Below, piece after piece: positions 1 to 7,384 of a stretch of DNA of 64,000 bases (the first letter of the stretch is position 1; each line of letters starts with the position of its first letter). A program made the translations under genes and the position numbers. The DNA comes from Lacinutrix algicola (GTDB lineage: Bacteria; Bacteroidota; Bacteroidia; Flavobacteriales; Flavobacteriaceae). The DNA is taken from contig NZ_LIQH01000021.1 of the NCBI RefSeq assembly GCF_001418085.1, positions 62,001 through 126,000 on the forward strand, in the 5' to 3' direction. Under the pieces are notes generated by a model that saw nothing but the letters and a program-made list of their open reading frames with translations, searched no databases and had not been told where the DNA came from.

Positions 1-907
1 TAGTAATGTTTTAACAGAGGTTGAGAAAGTTGCTCCAACAACTGCTACAGTGTTATTATTAGGTGAATCTGGTACAGGAAAAGAGTTGTTGGCAAGAGCT
101 GTACATAATACGAGTTTACGTAATAATAAACCATTAATTAAAGTGAATTGTTCTGCAATACCTAGGGAGTTGATTGAGAGTGAGTTGTTTGGTCACAAAA
201 AAGGATCTTTTACGGGAGCTGTCAGTGATAAAGTTGGGAAATTTGAATTAGCAAATGGAGGTACTTTGTTTTTAGATGAAATAGGAGAGTTGCCATTAGA
301 TATGCAGCCAAAAATATTAAGGTTTTTACAAGAAGGTGAAATTGAGGTTGTTGGTGGTGTTACTGGATCAAAAAAATTAGATGTTAGAGTGATTGCAGCA
401 ACTAATAGAGATTTAAAAGAAGAGATTAAGAAAAAACAATTTAGAGAAGACTTGTACTTTAGACTTAATGTTTTTCCAATAGAGGTTCCGCCTTTAAGAG
501 ACAGAAAAGACGATGTTCCTTTATTAGTTGAGCATTTTGTAGATAAATTTAATAAGGCTTATGGAAAGAATATTAAGTTTATTACAGATGATGCCATGAG
601 TAAGTTGAAAGCTTATAATTGGCCAGGTAATATAAGGGAATTAGAGAATTTGATAGAACGTGCCTCTATCTTGTCTAGTACGGAGACTTTAATTGTTCCC
701 GGATTCGAATCTTCTACGCAAAAAGCAAAGCCAATTAATAGTAAAGATTTAACTCTAGATTCTGTTCAACGTAATCATATTATAATGGTTTTAGAAAAAT
801 GTAATTGGAAAATTAGTGGGCCTAAAGGAGCCGCTATTGTGTTAAATTTAAAGCCTAGTACATTACGAGATAGAATGACTAAATTGAATATTTTAAAATC
901 TAAATAA
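1..907 (+). CDS. sigma-54-dependent transcriptional activator, C-terminal part (5' end outside window)
   Basis: The reading frame is open from the first base, so the N-terminal sensory part is missing. What is present is an NtrC-type AAA+ domain with Walker A GESGTGKE, the sigma-54 contact loop GSFTGA (a GAFTGA variant), Walker B TLFLDEIG and an arginine-rich sensor region ([21 protein letters not shown]). A C-terminal FIS-type helix-turn-helix follows ([17 protein letters not shown]). Proteins of this family hydrolyse ATP to open sigma-54 RNA polymerase promoters from upstream dyad sites. The intact contact loop indicates a true sigma-54 activator. The upstream domain (receiver, GAF or PAS) cannot be seen. 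The downstream intergenic regions at 908-1366 and 2795-3115 carry paired dyads and -24/-12-like elements, so this protein is the obvious candidate to control both. The targets are inferred. Confidence 0.93.
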   Translation, partial: SNVLTEVEKVAPTTATVLLLGESGTGKELLARAVHNTSLRNNKPLIKVNCSAIPRELIESELFGHKKGSFTGAVSDKVGKFELANGGTLFLDEIGELPLDMQPKILRFLQEGEIEVVGGVTGSKKLDVRVIAATNRDLKEEIKKKQFREDLYFRLNVFPIEVPPLRDRKDDVPLLVEHFVDKFNKAYGKNIKFITDDAMSKLKAYNWPGNIRELENLIERASILSSTETLIVPGFESSTQKAKPINSKDLTLDSVQRNHIIMVLEKCNWKISGPKGAAIVLNLKPSTLRDRMTKLNILKSK

Positions 908-1366
908 AATAACGGAATACCGTTAGTTTCTGCTTTTCAACCTAAAATTAAGCGGTATAACGATATTTTTATAATTAGCAATAATTCACATTATAATCAT
1001 AAGCAACTAATATATAGGTGTTTATGATTTTTTTTGTTCTTAAATTAATTTTGGCATTCGTATTGGTAGCTTTTTTATAATACTATTGAAAATCAAGAGG
1101 TTGTCGAGTAGTTTTTATTTGTGTATTTAATAAAATTATAGTGGAGCTGTAATTAAATAATATAAAATAATGCTGTTAGCTGTAAAGGTCTAGTTATTGT
1201 TAACCAATTCTTTTTAGAATTAATAGAGCGTTTTTTTTTTTTATATAAGAGTTTGATTGTTATTCCTATAAACCTCTTGATTCAATAGTAAATGTCTTTT
1301 GTGGTTTTGTTTAGTGCAAGCCTTAAAGTCTTAATCAAAATCCAAAATAAACTAAACCTATTAATT
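908..1366 (+). promoter_or_regulatory. candidate sigma-54 control region of the surface-protein gene
   Basis: This 459-bp gene-free stretch lies between the activator and the surface-protein gene. It contains a near-perfect dyad TAACGGAATACCGTTA at 910-925 and a degenerate second copy AGCGGTATAACGAT at 951-964, with centres 40 bp apart. A -24/-12-like element TTGGCATTCGTATTGGT lies at 1051-1067; its GG and G are 11 bp apart as in sigma-54 promoters, but the final C of TTGC is G. Dyads about 100-150 bp upstream of a -24/-12 element are typical of NtrC-type enhancers. A start near 1077 would leave a leader of about 290 nt with no convincing gene. Function is inferred from the matching layout at 2933-3091. 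Confidence 0.55.
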
Positions 1367-2794
1367 ATGAAAAACTTAAAACCATCTTTAAAAACACTTC
1401 TACTAGCTGTCTTTGTTAGTTTTAGTTATTGTTCCTTTTCTCAAGTAGGCATTGGTACAACGTCTCCGGATCCTTCTTCTGTTTTAGATATTAGCTCAGA
1501 GACTCAGGGAATGTTGGCGCCAAGAATGACTACTGCTCAAAAACTAGCGATAGTCAACCCAGCAGATGGGCTGTTGGTTTATGATATAACTGAAAGTGCT
1601 TTTTATTTTTATAACTCAAGTAATTGGTTAATAATGCCTACGGAAAAACGTGACAATCACAAATTAATTAAATCTGCTGCAGATTTAAATGATGAGCTTG
1701 CAGCTGGAGGAGGAAGTGAGTATTTGTTAACTCCAAATACCTTATACGAGATTAATGGCTCAGTTACCTTGGCGCAGTCTATTAACTTAAATAATGCATA
1801 TATACTTGGGTACGATACTAATGAAGATATTTTGACAAAATCAGGAGGAACAATGTTTGTAGGGAATTCGGGAGGTAGTATAAAGGGTTTAACGCTAACA
1901 GCTCCAGGAGGGACTATTTTTAATTTAACGGGAACAACTACCGAAAACTTTGTTTTTAGAGATGCTGTAGTTGCAAATTCAATGTCAGTAGGTTCTGTGG
2001 ATGGATACGGATTAGCATTTTCAAGTATTGTTCAGTATTCGGGAAATGCAAATGGTATTACTTATTCAAATATTAGAGAGTTGTTGTTGAGTAATCAAGG
2101 TTGGTTATCTACAAACTCAGGAACTTATGAAACATTTGTAGGAGCATTTAGTATTCTTGAAAAGCAAGGTGGTTTTTCTCATGTAAATGGTTCTGCTATA
2201 GGAATAGATGTTAGTAGTAATCCTGTTGTAGAAAAAGGAGTGTTAACAGGAGCTAGTTTTAGTGGTACTAGTACACAGTATATTAAAAAGTATACATCAG
2301 GTTCGTTTTCAGGTTATAGTTTTAGTAATGCATGGACGGTAGATTGTCCTGGATTTTCTGTAGAATCAGATGAGGTTGCTACTGGTCATATTTATTACGA
2401 CGGAACTATTACAACAGGTTTTGTTCAAAGTGCTCCAAATAATAGTGCTTTTAATTTGTCAGGGAATAGTGGTTCTAATAGTACTACTGTAGTAAACGCT
2501 CTTAGAGTGTCGTCACCTCAAGATAATAGGTTGACGTATTTAGGAAAAAAAACTAGAACATTTCAAATAAGTGCTTCATTATCGGTACGTGGCAATGTTA
2601 ATTTGGGTGATTATTATGCGTTTTTTATTAGAAAAAATGGAACAACAACTTTAACTGAAACTAATACAATTATGAGAGTGAATGTTTTGGCAGATATAAC
2701 AAGTAATTCAATTTCAGGAACAGTTGAGTTGGAGCCAAATGATTATATAGAAATTTGGGGACAAAAATTAGTAGGTAGTATTGTTACTTCATAA
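1367..2794 (+). CDS. secreted beta-helix surface protein, possible adhesin
   Basis: The start at 1367 is preferred over an in-frame ATG at 1292 because it gives a clean signal peptide (MKNLKPSLKTLLLAVFVSFS, cleavage after SFSQ). The mature N-terminus VGIGTTSPDPSSVLDI..GMLAPRMT is a module common at the start of large secreted Bacteroidota proteins and some phage-tail-like proteins. The middle (about residues 100-370) is rich in Gly, Ser, Thr and Asn with short repeats, as in right-handed beta-helix adhesins. The last 80 residues (SLSVRGNVNLGDYYAFFIRK.. and VELEPNDYIEIWGQK) resemble a C1q/TNF-like jelly-roll cap. I see no typical type IX sorting domain at the C-terminus. It is transcribed alone behind the candidate sigma-54 region. 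The role in attachment is an inference. Confidence 0.7.
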   Translation: MKNLKPSLKTLLLAVFVSFSYCSFSQVGIGTTSPDPSSVLDISSETQGMLAPRMTTAQKLAIVNPADGLLVYDITESAFYFYNSSNWLIMPTEKRDNHKLIKSAADLNDELAAGGGSEYLLTPNTLYEINGSVTLAQSINLNNAYILGYDTNEDILTKSGGTMFVGNSGGSIKGLTLTAPGGTIFNLTGTTTENFVFRDAVVANSMSVGSVDGYGLAFSSIVQYSGNANGITYSNIRELLLSNQGWLSTNSGTYETFVGAFSILEKQGGFSHVNGSAIGIDVSSNPVVEKGVLTGASFSGTSTQYIKKYTSGSFSGYSFSNAWTVDCPGFSVESDEVATGHIYYDGTITTGFVQSAPNNSAFNLSGNSGSNSTTVVNALRVSSPQDNRLTYLGKKTRTFQISASLSVRGNVNLGDYYAFFIRKNGTTTLTETNTIMRVNVLADITSNSISGTVELEPNDYIEIWGQKLVGSIVTS

Positions 2795-3115
2795 ATAACA
2801 GTTTTTTCTTTAAATCTTAATATTAAATAAATAGCAGTAATTTTTTAAGAGTTATAACTGAGTAATGAGAGCTCGGTATATTAATAGCTCTCTTAAAAAT
2901 AGAGTTATAGTAATTTGTAGTGTTGCGTTTACTAACGTAATACCGTCAATTTGTAAATTTAACCTAAAGGTCACTCACGGGATATCGTTATTTTTTTATT
3001 ATAGCTAAATTTACCAGTTACATGTAATAATTTAATAATCAGTCGATTGAGTGTTTTTCTTTGAAAAATGAGACATTTGGCATCTTATTAGTATTGGTTT
3101 TATAAAGATATAGTT
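2795..3115 (+). promoter_or_regulatory. candidate sigma-54 control region of the STAS-like/kinase operon
   Basis: This gene-free 321-bp stretch repeats the architecture of 908-1366. A dyad TAACGTAATACCGTCA lies at 2933-2948 and a second copy CACGGGATATCGTT at 2976-2989, centres 42 bp apart. The word AACCTAAA sits between them, as it does at 939-946. TTGGCATCTTATTAGTA at 3077-3093 resembles a -24/-12 element with a good -24 half and a poor -12 half. Transcription from it would start near 3103, 13 nt before the ATG. Upstream, an inverted repeat (2842-2851 with 2890-2899) may end the surface-protein transcript. Confidence 0.5.
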
Positions 3116-3538
3116 ATGGAAAATGAAATACACATAAATAATATTAAAATTTGGCTGAACCGAAATGTTATTTATTGTGATATATATAATGATTTTGATA
3201 AAAACTATTCTTTAGATGGTGTCGAAGATTTGTTTTATGAGGCGATATCAATATTGTCAAATGAAACTTACTTGCCAGTGATATTTAATTTTAGCGAGCT
3301 CAATACTTTGTATGGTTTAAGGTTGTTTAGAATTTTGTCTAATAGTTTAAAAATTGAAAACGCAGTGCTTTCAAAAGTTTTTTTAGTAAAAAAAAATAAG
3401 CATAAAGTTCTTCTTTCTTTATGTCAAATATTTTACGGCTTTAATTTTTCTAATTTGATTTTTAAAGATTCCAATTTAGCAATAGAATATAGTAGTGAAA
3501 ATTATACGGTGTTTAATTCTTTAAGTTGTGATGGTTAA
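3116..3538 (+). CDS. small STAS-like protein, divergent paralogue of the next gene
   Basis: A 140-residue cytoplasmic protein without signal peptide or membrane segment. Its first 25 residues align with the next gene (MENEIHINNIKIWLNRNVIYC versus MENVIKMGQSKFWTDNGILYC), and the helix-strand pattern continues, so the two are tandem paralogues. The next gene is the better match to the small STAS/SpoIIAA-like proteins of Flavobacteriia often found with kinases; this copy is more diverged and lacks the LRISEAYV-type core. It ends in frame overlap or close abutment with the next gene, implying translational coupling. A role in signalling is inferred from the downstream PAS kinase and receiver. Biochemical function is unknown. 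Confidence 0.7.
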   Translation: MENEIHINNIKIWLNRNVIYCDIYNDFDKNYSLDGVEDLFYEAISILSNETYLPVIFNFSELNTLYGLRLFRILSNSLKIENAVLSKVFLVKKNKHKVLLSLCQIFYGFNFSNLIFKDSNLAIEYSSENYTVFNSLSCDG

Positions 3539-3539
3539 C

Positions 3540-3953
3540 ATGGAAAATGTAATAAAAATGGGTCAGTCAAAGTTTTGGACAGATAATGGTATTTTATATT
3601 GTCAGTTTAGAAACGAAAAAGCTAATTACACATTTGAATTAGATGCAGTTAAAGTTTTTATTAAAATTATAGACAAGCTGTGCGATGGTAAGCCTATGCC
3701 TTTTTTAATAGACTCTAGAGATTCTCAAGGTACTTTTACGCGAGAGTCGTCTAATTTAATGGCTAATTCTCCTACATTAGTTAAGTTAAGGATTTCTGAA
3801 GCTTATGTTATTAATTCTATTGGAATAAAATTGATAGTAAATTCATACAAAAGAATTTATGAGCCACTTACTCCGTTTAAAATGTTCGATGACCTTGAGT
3901 CTGCAAAACAGTACTGCTTAAAAGCTAAAAATAATTTTTATGGAAGCAATTAA
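3540..3953 (+). CDS. small STAS-like (DUF7793-type) protein
   Basis: A 137-residue soluble protein. In-frame starts exist at 3528 (GTG) and 3531 (ATG), but 3540 matches the MEN start of the upstream paralogue. The body (DAVKVFIKIIDKLCDGKPMPFLIDSR, then SPTLVKLRISEAYVINSIG, then PFKMFDDLESAKQYC) has the alternating strand-helix pattern of SEC14/STAS-like domains and resembles a Flavobacteriia family I know as DUF7793. STAS domains often act as phosphorylatable or lipid-binding switches that bind kinases. It overlaps the following PAS kinase by 14 nt, so the two are very probably co-translated and may work together. The exact family assignment is from memory. Confidence 0.72.
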   Translation: MENVIKMGQSKFWTDNGILYCQFRNEKANYTFELDAVKVFIKIIDKLCDGKPMPFLIDSRDSQGTFTRESSNLMANSPTLVKLRISEAYVINSIGIKLIVNSYKRIYEPLTPFKMFDDLESAKQYCLKAKNNFYGSN

Positions 3954-5784
3954 ATATAGTTTATTAAGCAGTCTTAATGATGAGGTTTTAGAAACCGTTT
4001 TTGAGAATTCTATAGTTTCTATAACAGATTCTTTAGGTAGGATAGAATATGTGAATAATAAATTTTGTAAAATTTTAGATTGTAATGCCAATAAACTTAT
4101 TGGGGAAACACACGAATTACTAAAATCGCCATTACATTCAGATCGTGTTTATAAAAACTTGTGGAGAACCATTAAAATGGGAAATAAATGGAGTGGTGTT
4201 TTGGCCGATTTCTCGAAAACAGGAAATCCATTTTGGTTAGATACTACAATTATACCATTGATAAATGAGGAGCAAAAAAATGTAAAATATTTAGCGATCT
4301 ATAATGATGTAACAAAATATCATGAAAAAAACATTAAGCTTTTGCAAGATGATTTAGCTAGTAAAAATTTCTTAAAAAAAATACCTTTAAATGTGTTTAC
4401 AATTTCTAGGTATGGAAAGATTTTAAATGCTAATAAGCGCTTTTGCAGTAATAAAGTTAATGATTTAATCGATACCTATCTATATGATTATTTTAGCCCT
4501 GAAGTTTTTGAGTATTTTAAACAGAATATAGATAAAGCTTGTGTAGATAAATTAACTCACGAGTTCGAATTGTATGATTTTAATGTTGTTGGAGAGAAAA
4601 AGTTCTTTTCGGTAGTGGTTTCCCCTAACTTTGATGAAATAGGTGTTGTTGTTTCTGCAACAATAGCATTGTATAAAATCACTAAACATAACAGTTCGAG
4701 TAATAAGTTAATTGATGCAGAAGCAAAATTTAGAACAATTTACCAGTCTATAAATGTTGGTATTATTGTGGTTGCAAATGATAAAGGCAATATTACGGAG
4801 TGGAATAAAGGTGCAGAGGCAGCTTTTGGTTATGAGAAAGAAGAAATAATAGGTAAATCGTTAACAGTTTTAATGTCTGATAAATATAGGAAAGGAAATA
4901 TTACCCAGCTTAAAAAGACTGTTAATAGAATTAAAAACAAACAAAATGTAAATGCTGTAGAAATGTGTTGTTTGAATAAGGATGGTAGTCAGTTTCCTGT
5001 GGAATTTGCTTTAAGTTCTGGAAAAATTGGTGATAGTAGTTTTTATTGCGCGATGATGTTAGATATAACAAAACGTAAATTGTTAGAAAATAAATTGAAA
5101 GTAAAAACTAAAGACCTAGAGCTGTTTTTGTATCGTTCTGCTCATGATCTTAAGGCTCCTTTTTCATCAGCTGAAGGGCTTCTTGATTTGTTAAAAGATG
5201 AAAAGGTTAGTGAAGAGAAAGAATTGTTAATGGGCATGTTGGATACTGTTGTTAAAGATGGAAAAGAATTATCAGAAAGTCTTTCTCAAGCATCTAATAT
5301 TTTGATTAATAAAAGTGAGATTAAAAAAATCAACTTTTCTAAAATTATAGATGGAGTATTGGCTTCGTTAAAAGGAGTAGAGAAGTTTTCTGCTATAAAT
5401 TTTAAAGTAGATGTTATCGATACTTGTGATTTTAATTCGTATCAAGAAAAAATAAAATATATACTGCAAAACTTAATTCAGAATGCTATAAAATATTCTA
5501 CAGATATTGAAGAATTAGATAAATCTTATGTAAATATAATAGTAAGAACTAGTCAAAAAGAAGTAATAGTAATTGTTGAAGACAATGGTGTTGGTATGCA
5601 TAAAAAGAAGATTCATAAAATTTTTGATTTATACTATAGGGCCAATAGATTTAATGAGACTGGTCACGGTTTAGGGCTTTATGTGGTTAAAAACATAGTA
5701 AGTGAACTAAAAGGAAGGGTAAGTGTTGAAAGTAGTGTGGGAAACGGTGCTCGTTTTGAAATTGTTTTACCAAGTAGTGTGTAG
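3940..5784 (+). CDS. triple-PAS sensor histidine kinase, cytoplasmic
   Basis: 614 residues without membrane segments. Domains in order: PAS1 about 22-130 (SIVSITDSLGRIEYVNNKFC, ending YNDVTKYH), a weaker PAS2 about 145-250, PAS3 about 265-380 (GNITEWNKGAEAAFGYEKEEIIG, ending MMLDITKRK), a HisKA helix with phospho-acceptor His402 in SAHDLKAP, and a C-terminal HATPase with N box NLIQNAIKYS, G1 EDNGVGM, F box IFDLYYRA and G2 GHGLGLYVVKNIV. All kinase motifs are intact. The lack of membrane anchors points to sensing of an internal cue such as redox state, light or a small ligand. The gene overlaps the STAS-like gene and is followed after 20 bp by a receiver gene, its likely phosphorylation partner. 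Confidence 0.93.
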   Translation: MEAIKYSLLSSLNDEVLETVFENSIVSITDSLGRIEYVNNKFCKILDCNANKLIGETHELLKSPLHSDRVYKNLWRTIKMGNKWSGVLADFSKTGNPFWLDTTIIPLINEEQKNVKYLAIYNDVTKYHEKNIKLLQDDLASKNFLKKIPLNVFTISRYGKILNANKRFCSNKVNDLIDTYLYDYFSPEVFEYFKQNIDKACVDKLTHEFELYDFNVVGEKKFFSVVVSPNFDEIGVVVSATIALYKITKHNSSSNKLIDAEAKFRTIYQSINVGIIVVANDKGNITEWNKGAEAAFGYEKEEIIGKSLTVLMSDKYRKGNITQLKKTVNRIKNKQNVNAVEMCCLNKDGSQFPVEFALSSGKIGDSSFYCAMMLDITKRKLLENKLKVKTKDLELFLYRSAHDLKAPFSSAEGLLDLLKDEKVSEEKELLMGMLDTVVKDGKELSESLSQASNILINKSEIKKINFSKIIDGVLASLKGVEKFSAINFKVDVIDTCDFNSYQEKIKYILQNLIQNAIKYSTDIEELDKSYVNIIVRTSQKEVIVIVEDNGVGMHKKKIHKIFDLYYRANRFNETGHGLGLYVVKNIVSELKGRVSVESSVGNGARFEIVLPSSV

Positions 5785-5804
5785 GTAATATTAAAAAAAG
5801 AGGT

Positions 5805-6278
5805 ATGAATATAATGTTAATTGATGATAATAAGATAGACTTGTTTGTTAATCAAAAAATTATTGAGAGGTTAAGTACAGGTTGTGATATTCGAGCATTT
5901 ACTAGTGCGAACTCTGCTATTAATTTTTTGAAAATTTTAGAAGATGAAGGTGCTTATCCAACAATGTTTGTTCCGGATGTAATATTATTAGATATTAACA
6001 TGCCTGAAATGGATGGGTTTCAATTTTTAGAGGAATTCGAAGAGCTTAATAAAATAGATAAAAAAAGTATTAGAATATATATGTTGTCTTCATCAACTAG
6101 TCCTCAGGATGTGGAGAAAATAGAAGCATCTAATTCTTGTATAGGTCTTATTGCTAAACCGCTTAAAATATATAATGTTGAAGAACTTTTAGAAGAATTT
6201 AGGCCATATCTTAAAAGGTTTGATGCTGAGGCCGAAGATGTTAGCTTGGTAGGTTTTAAACAGTCTATTGAGGTGTAA
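5805..6278 (+). CDS. single-domain response regulator (CheY-like receiver)
   Basis: 157 residues made of one receiver domain. The acidic pair is D7/D8, the phospho-acceptor is D63 in LLDINMPEMDG, the switch Ser/Thr region is MLSSST, and the conserved Lys is K118 in AKPLK. A short acidic tail follows without an output domain. Such regulators act through protein contacts, often as a phosphorelay step or as a response regulator for an unorthodox partner. It is the last gene of the STAS-like/kinase operon. Whether it passes phosphate to the sigma-54 activator encoded upstream depends on that protein's unseen N-terminus. Confidence 0.93.
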   Translation: MNIMLIDDNKIDLFVNQKIIERLSTGCDIRAFTSANSAINFLKILEDEGAYPTMFVPDVILLDINMPEMDGFQFLEEFEELNKIDKKSIRIYMLSSSTSPQDVEKIEASNSCIGLIAKPLKIYNVEELLEEFRPYLKRFDAEAEDVSLVGFKQSIEV

Positions 6279-6370
6279 TGGACGGTTTGTTTTATTATAG
6301 CTTCCTCTTTAAAAACAATTTAAATAAACATAGCAGCCTTGGTGGTGTAAAGATATTTGTAAAACCAAAA

Positions 6371-6398
6371 AACCCGATTCAGATGAATCGGGTTTTTA
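6371..6398. terminator. bidirectional rho-independent terminator
   Basis: A perfect 10-bp stem (AACCCGATTC with GAATCGGGTT) around the loop AGAT. It is flanked by T-runs in both directions: TTTTT after the stem on the plus strand and a run of A before it. It can end the receiver operon (plus) and the tRNA-Phe transcript (minus). Confidence 0.88.
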
Positions 6399-6399
6399 G

Positions 6400-6475
6400 T
6401 GGTGGTGCCTCCAGGAATCGAACCAGGGACACAAGGATTTTCAGTCCTTTGCTCTACCAACTGAGCTAAGGCACC
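6400..6475 (-). tRNA. tRNA-Phe (GAA)
   Basis: Read on the minus strand, this is a 76-nt cloverleaf. The acceptor arms GGTGCCT and AGGCACC pair fully, followed by discriminator A and an encoded CCA. The D-arm TAGCTCAGTTGGTAGAGC is standard. The anticodon stem AAGGA/TCCTT encloses the loop CTGAAAA, anticodon GAA (Phe). The T-arm CCTGGTTCGATTCCTGG is canonical. A terminator follows directly at 6371-6398. No integrase or repeated 3' end marks it as an attachment site. Confidence 0.97.
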
Positions 6476-6631
6476 AGTTGCATTTAATTGCGAGTGCAAA
6501 TATAGTCTCATTTTTGGTTCTACCAAAGATAAAGTTGAAAAATTTTAATTTATTTTTCATGAAATTAAAAAAGTATAATTCAGTAGTCATAAAATCAGTA
6601 GATTACATTAGAAAAAAATAATTCAATTTTG

Positions 6632-6639
6632 TAGATTTG
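6632..6639 (+). promoter_or_regulatory. candidate -7 promoter element of coaX
   Basis: TAGATTTG matches the Bacteroidota -7 consensus TAnnTTTG and lies 17 bp before the coaX ATG. I find no good TTG at -33, so this rests on the -7 match alone. Confidence 0.35.
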
Positions 6640-6655
6640 TTTTTCAATTTAATAT

Positions 6656-7384
6656 ATGAATTTAATTATTGACGTAGGCAATACGTATACAAAGCTGGCT
6701 GTTTTTAAAAAAAACGAGCTAATCGATAAAAAAAGCGTTGAAACAGAAGACTGTATAAGTCAAATAAAGAAACTTCAAAAGGAATACAAAGAATTGGATA
6801 GAGCAATAGTCTCTTCGGTTGGTCGATTAAATATTGATACTCTAGATTTTCTTAAAAAAGAATTCGAACTTCAAATATTATCTAGTAAATCTAAATTACC
6901 TTTTAAAAACTTATATAGTACACCAAATACATTAGGTATCGATCGTATAGCTTTAGTTTGCGCATCGGTAGAGCAGTTTTCAGATAATAATGTGCTAATT
7001 ATTGATGCAGGTACCTGTATAACTTTCGATTTTATAAACGCTAAAAATGAGTATTTAGGAGGTGCAATATCTCCAGGTATTCGTATGCGTTATAAAGCAA
7101 TGCACAATCAAACAGCCAATTTACCGTTGTTAGAAACAGAAGTTCCTAAGCATTTTATTGGAGATGCTACTGCTGCTTCTATACACTCTGGCGTTATAAA
7201 CGGTGTTTTTAACGAAATAGATGGTTGTATAAGTAAGTATAAAGCAGAATATCAAGATTTAACAGTAATTTTAACAGGAGGAGATGCTAAAATGTTGTCT
7301 AAACAATTAAAAAGTAGCATATTTGCGAATTCAAATTTCCTTTTAGAAGGATTGAATTTTATTTTACAATATAATCAACACTAA
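6656..7384 (+). CDS. coaX: type III pantothenate kinase
   Basis: 242 residues, normal for CoaX. It phosphorylates pantothenate with ATP as the first step of coenzyme A synthesis in the cytosol. The acetate/sugar-kinase-like fold is marked by the phosphate-binding motif DVGNT (residues 6-10), the pantothenate-site motif GIDR (94-97), the second phosphate motif DAGT (117-120), and GGAISPG. The stop codon overlaps the ATG of the following outer-membrane protein gene by one base (TAATG), so the two are translationally coupled although functionally unrelated. This type is resistant to CoA feedback in characterised family members. Confidence 0.96.
   Translation: MNLIIDVGNTYTKLAVFKKNELIDKKSVETEDCISQIKKLQKEYKELDRAIVSSVGRLNIDTLDFLKKEFELQILSSKSKLPFKNLYSTPNTLGIDRIALVCASVEQFSDNNVLIIDAGTCITFDFINAKNEYLGGAISPGIRMRYKAMHNQTANLPLLETEVPKHFIGDATAASIHSGVINGVFNEIDGCISKYKAEYQDLTVILTGGDAKMLSKQLKSSIFANSNFLLEGLNFILQYNQH

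Larger units (their letters stand above)
6279..6655. other. intergenic region holding tRNA-Phe and a bidirectional terminator
   Basis: 377 bp without a protein gene that I can support. Short reading frames on both strands across 6278-6526 are artefacts that run through the tRNA gene. The region holds the bidirectional hairpin terminator at 6371-6398, the tRNA gene at 6400-6475 and the coaX promoter candidate at 6632-6639. Confidence 0.8.

Noticed and set aside
1292-1366. Upstream in-frame start for the surface protein
   Set aside because: The added 25 residues would mask the signal peptide; the ATG at 1367 gives a normal one.
2842-2899. Inverted repeat after the surface-protein gene as a structured RNA
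   Set aside because: Arms of 10 bp are AT-rich with a 38-base loop; at most a weak terminator.
6278-6526. Small open frames on both strands across the tRNA-Phe gene
   Set aside because: They run through the tRNA and its terminator and encode no recognisable protein.
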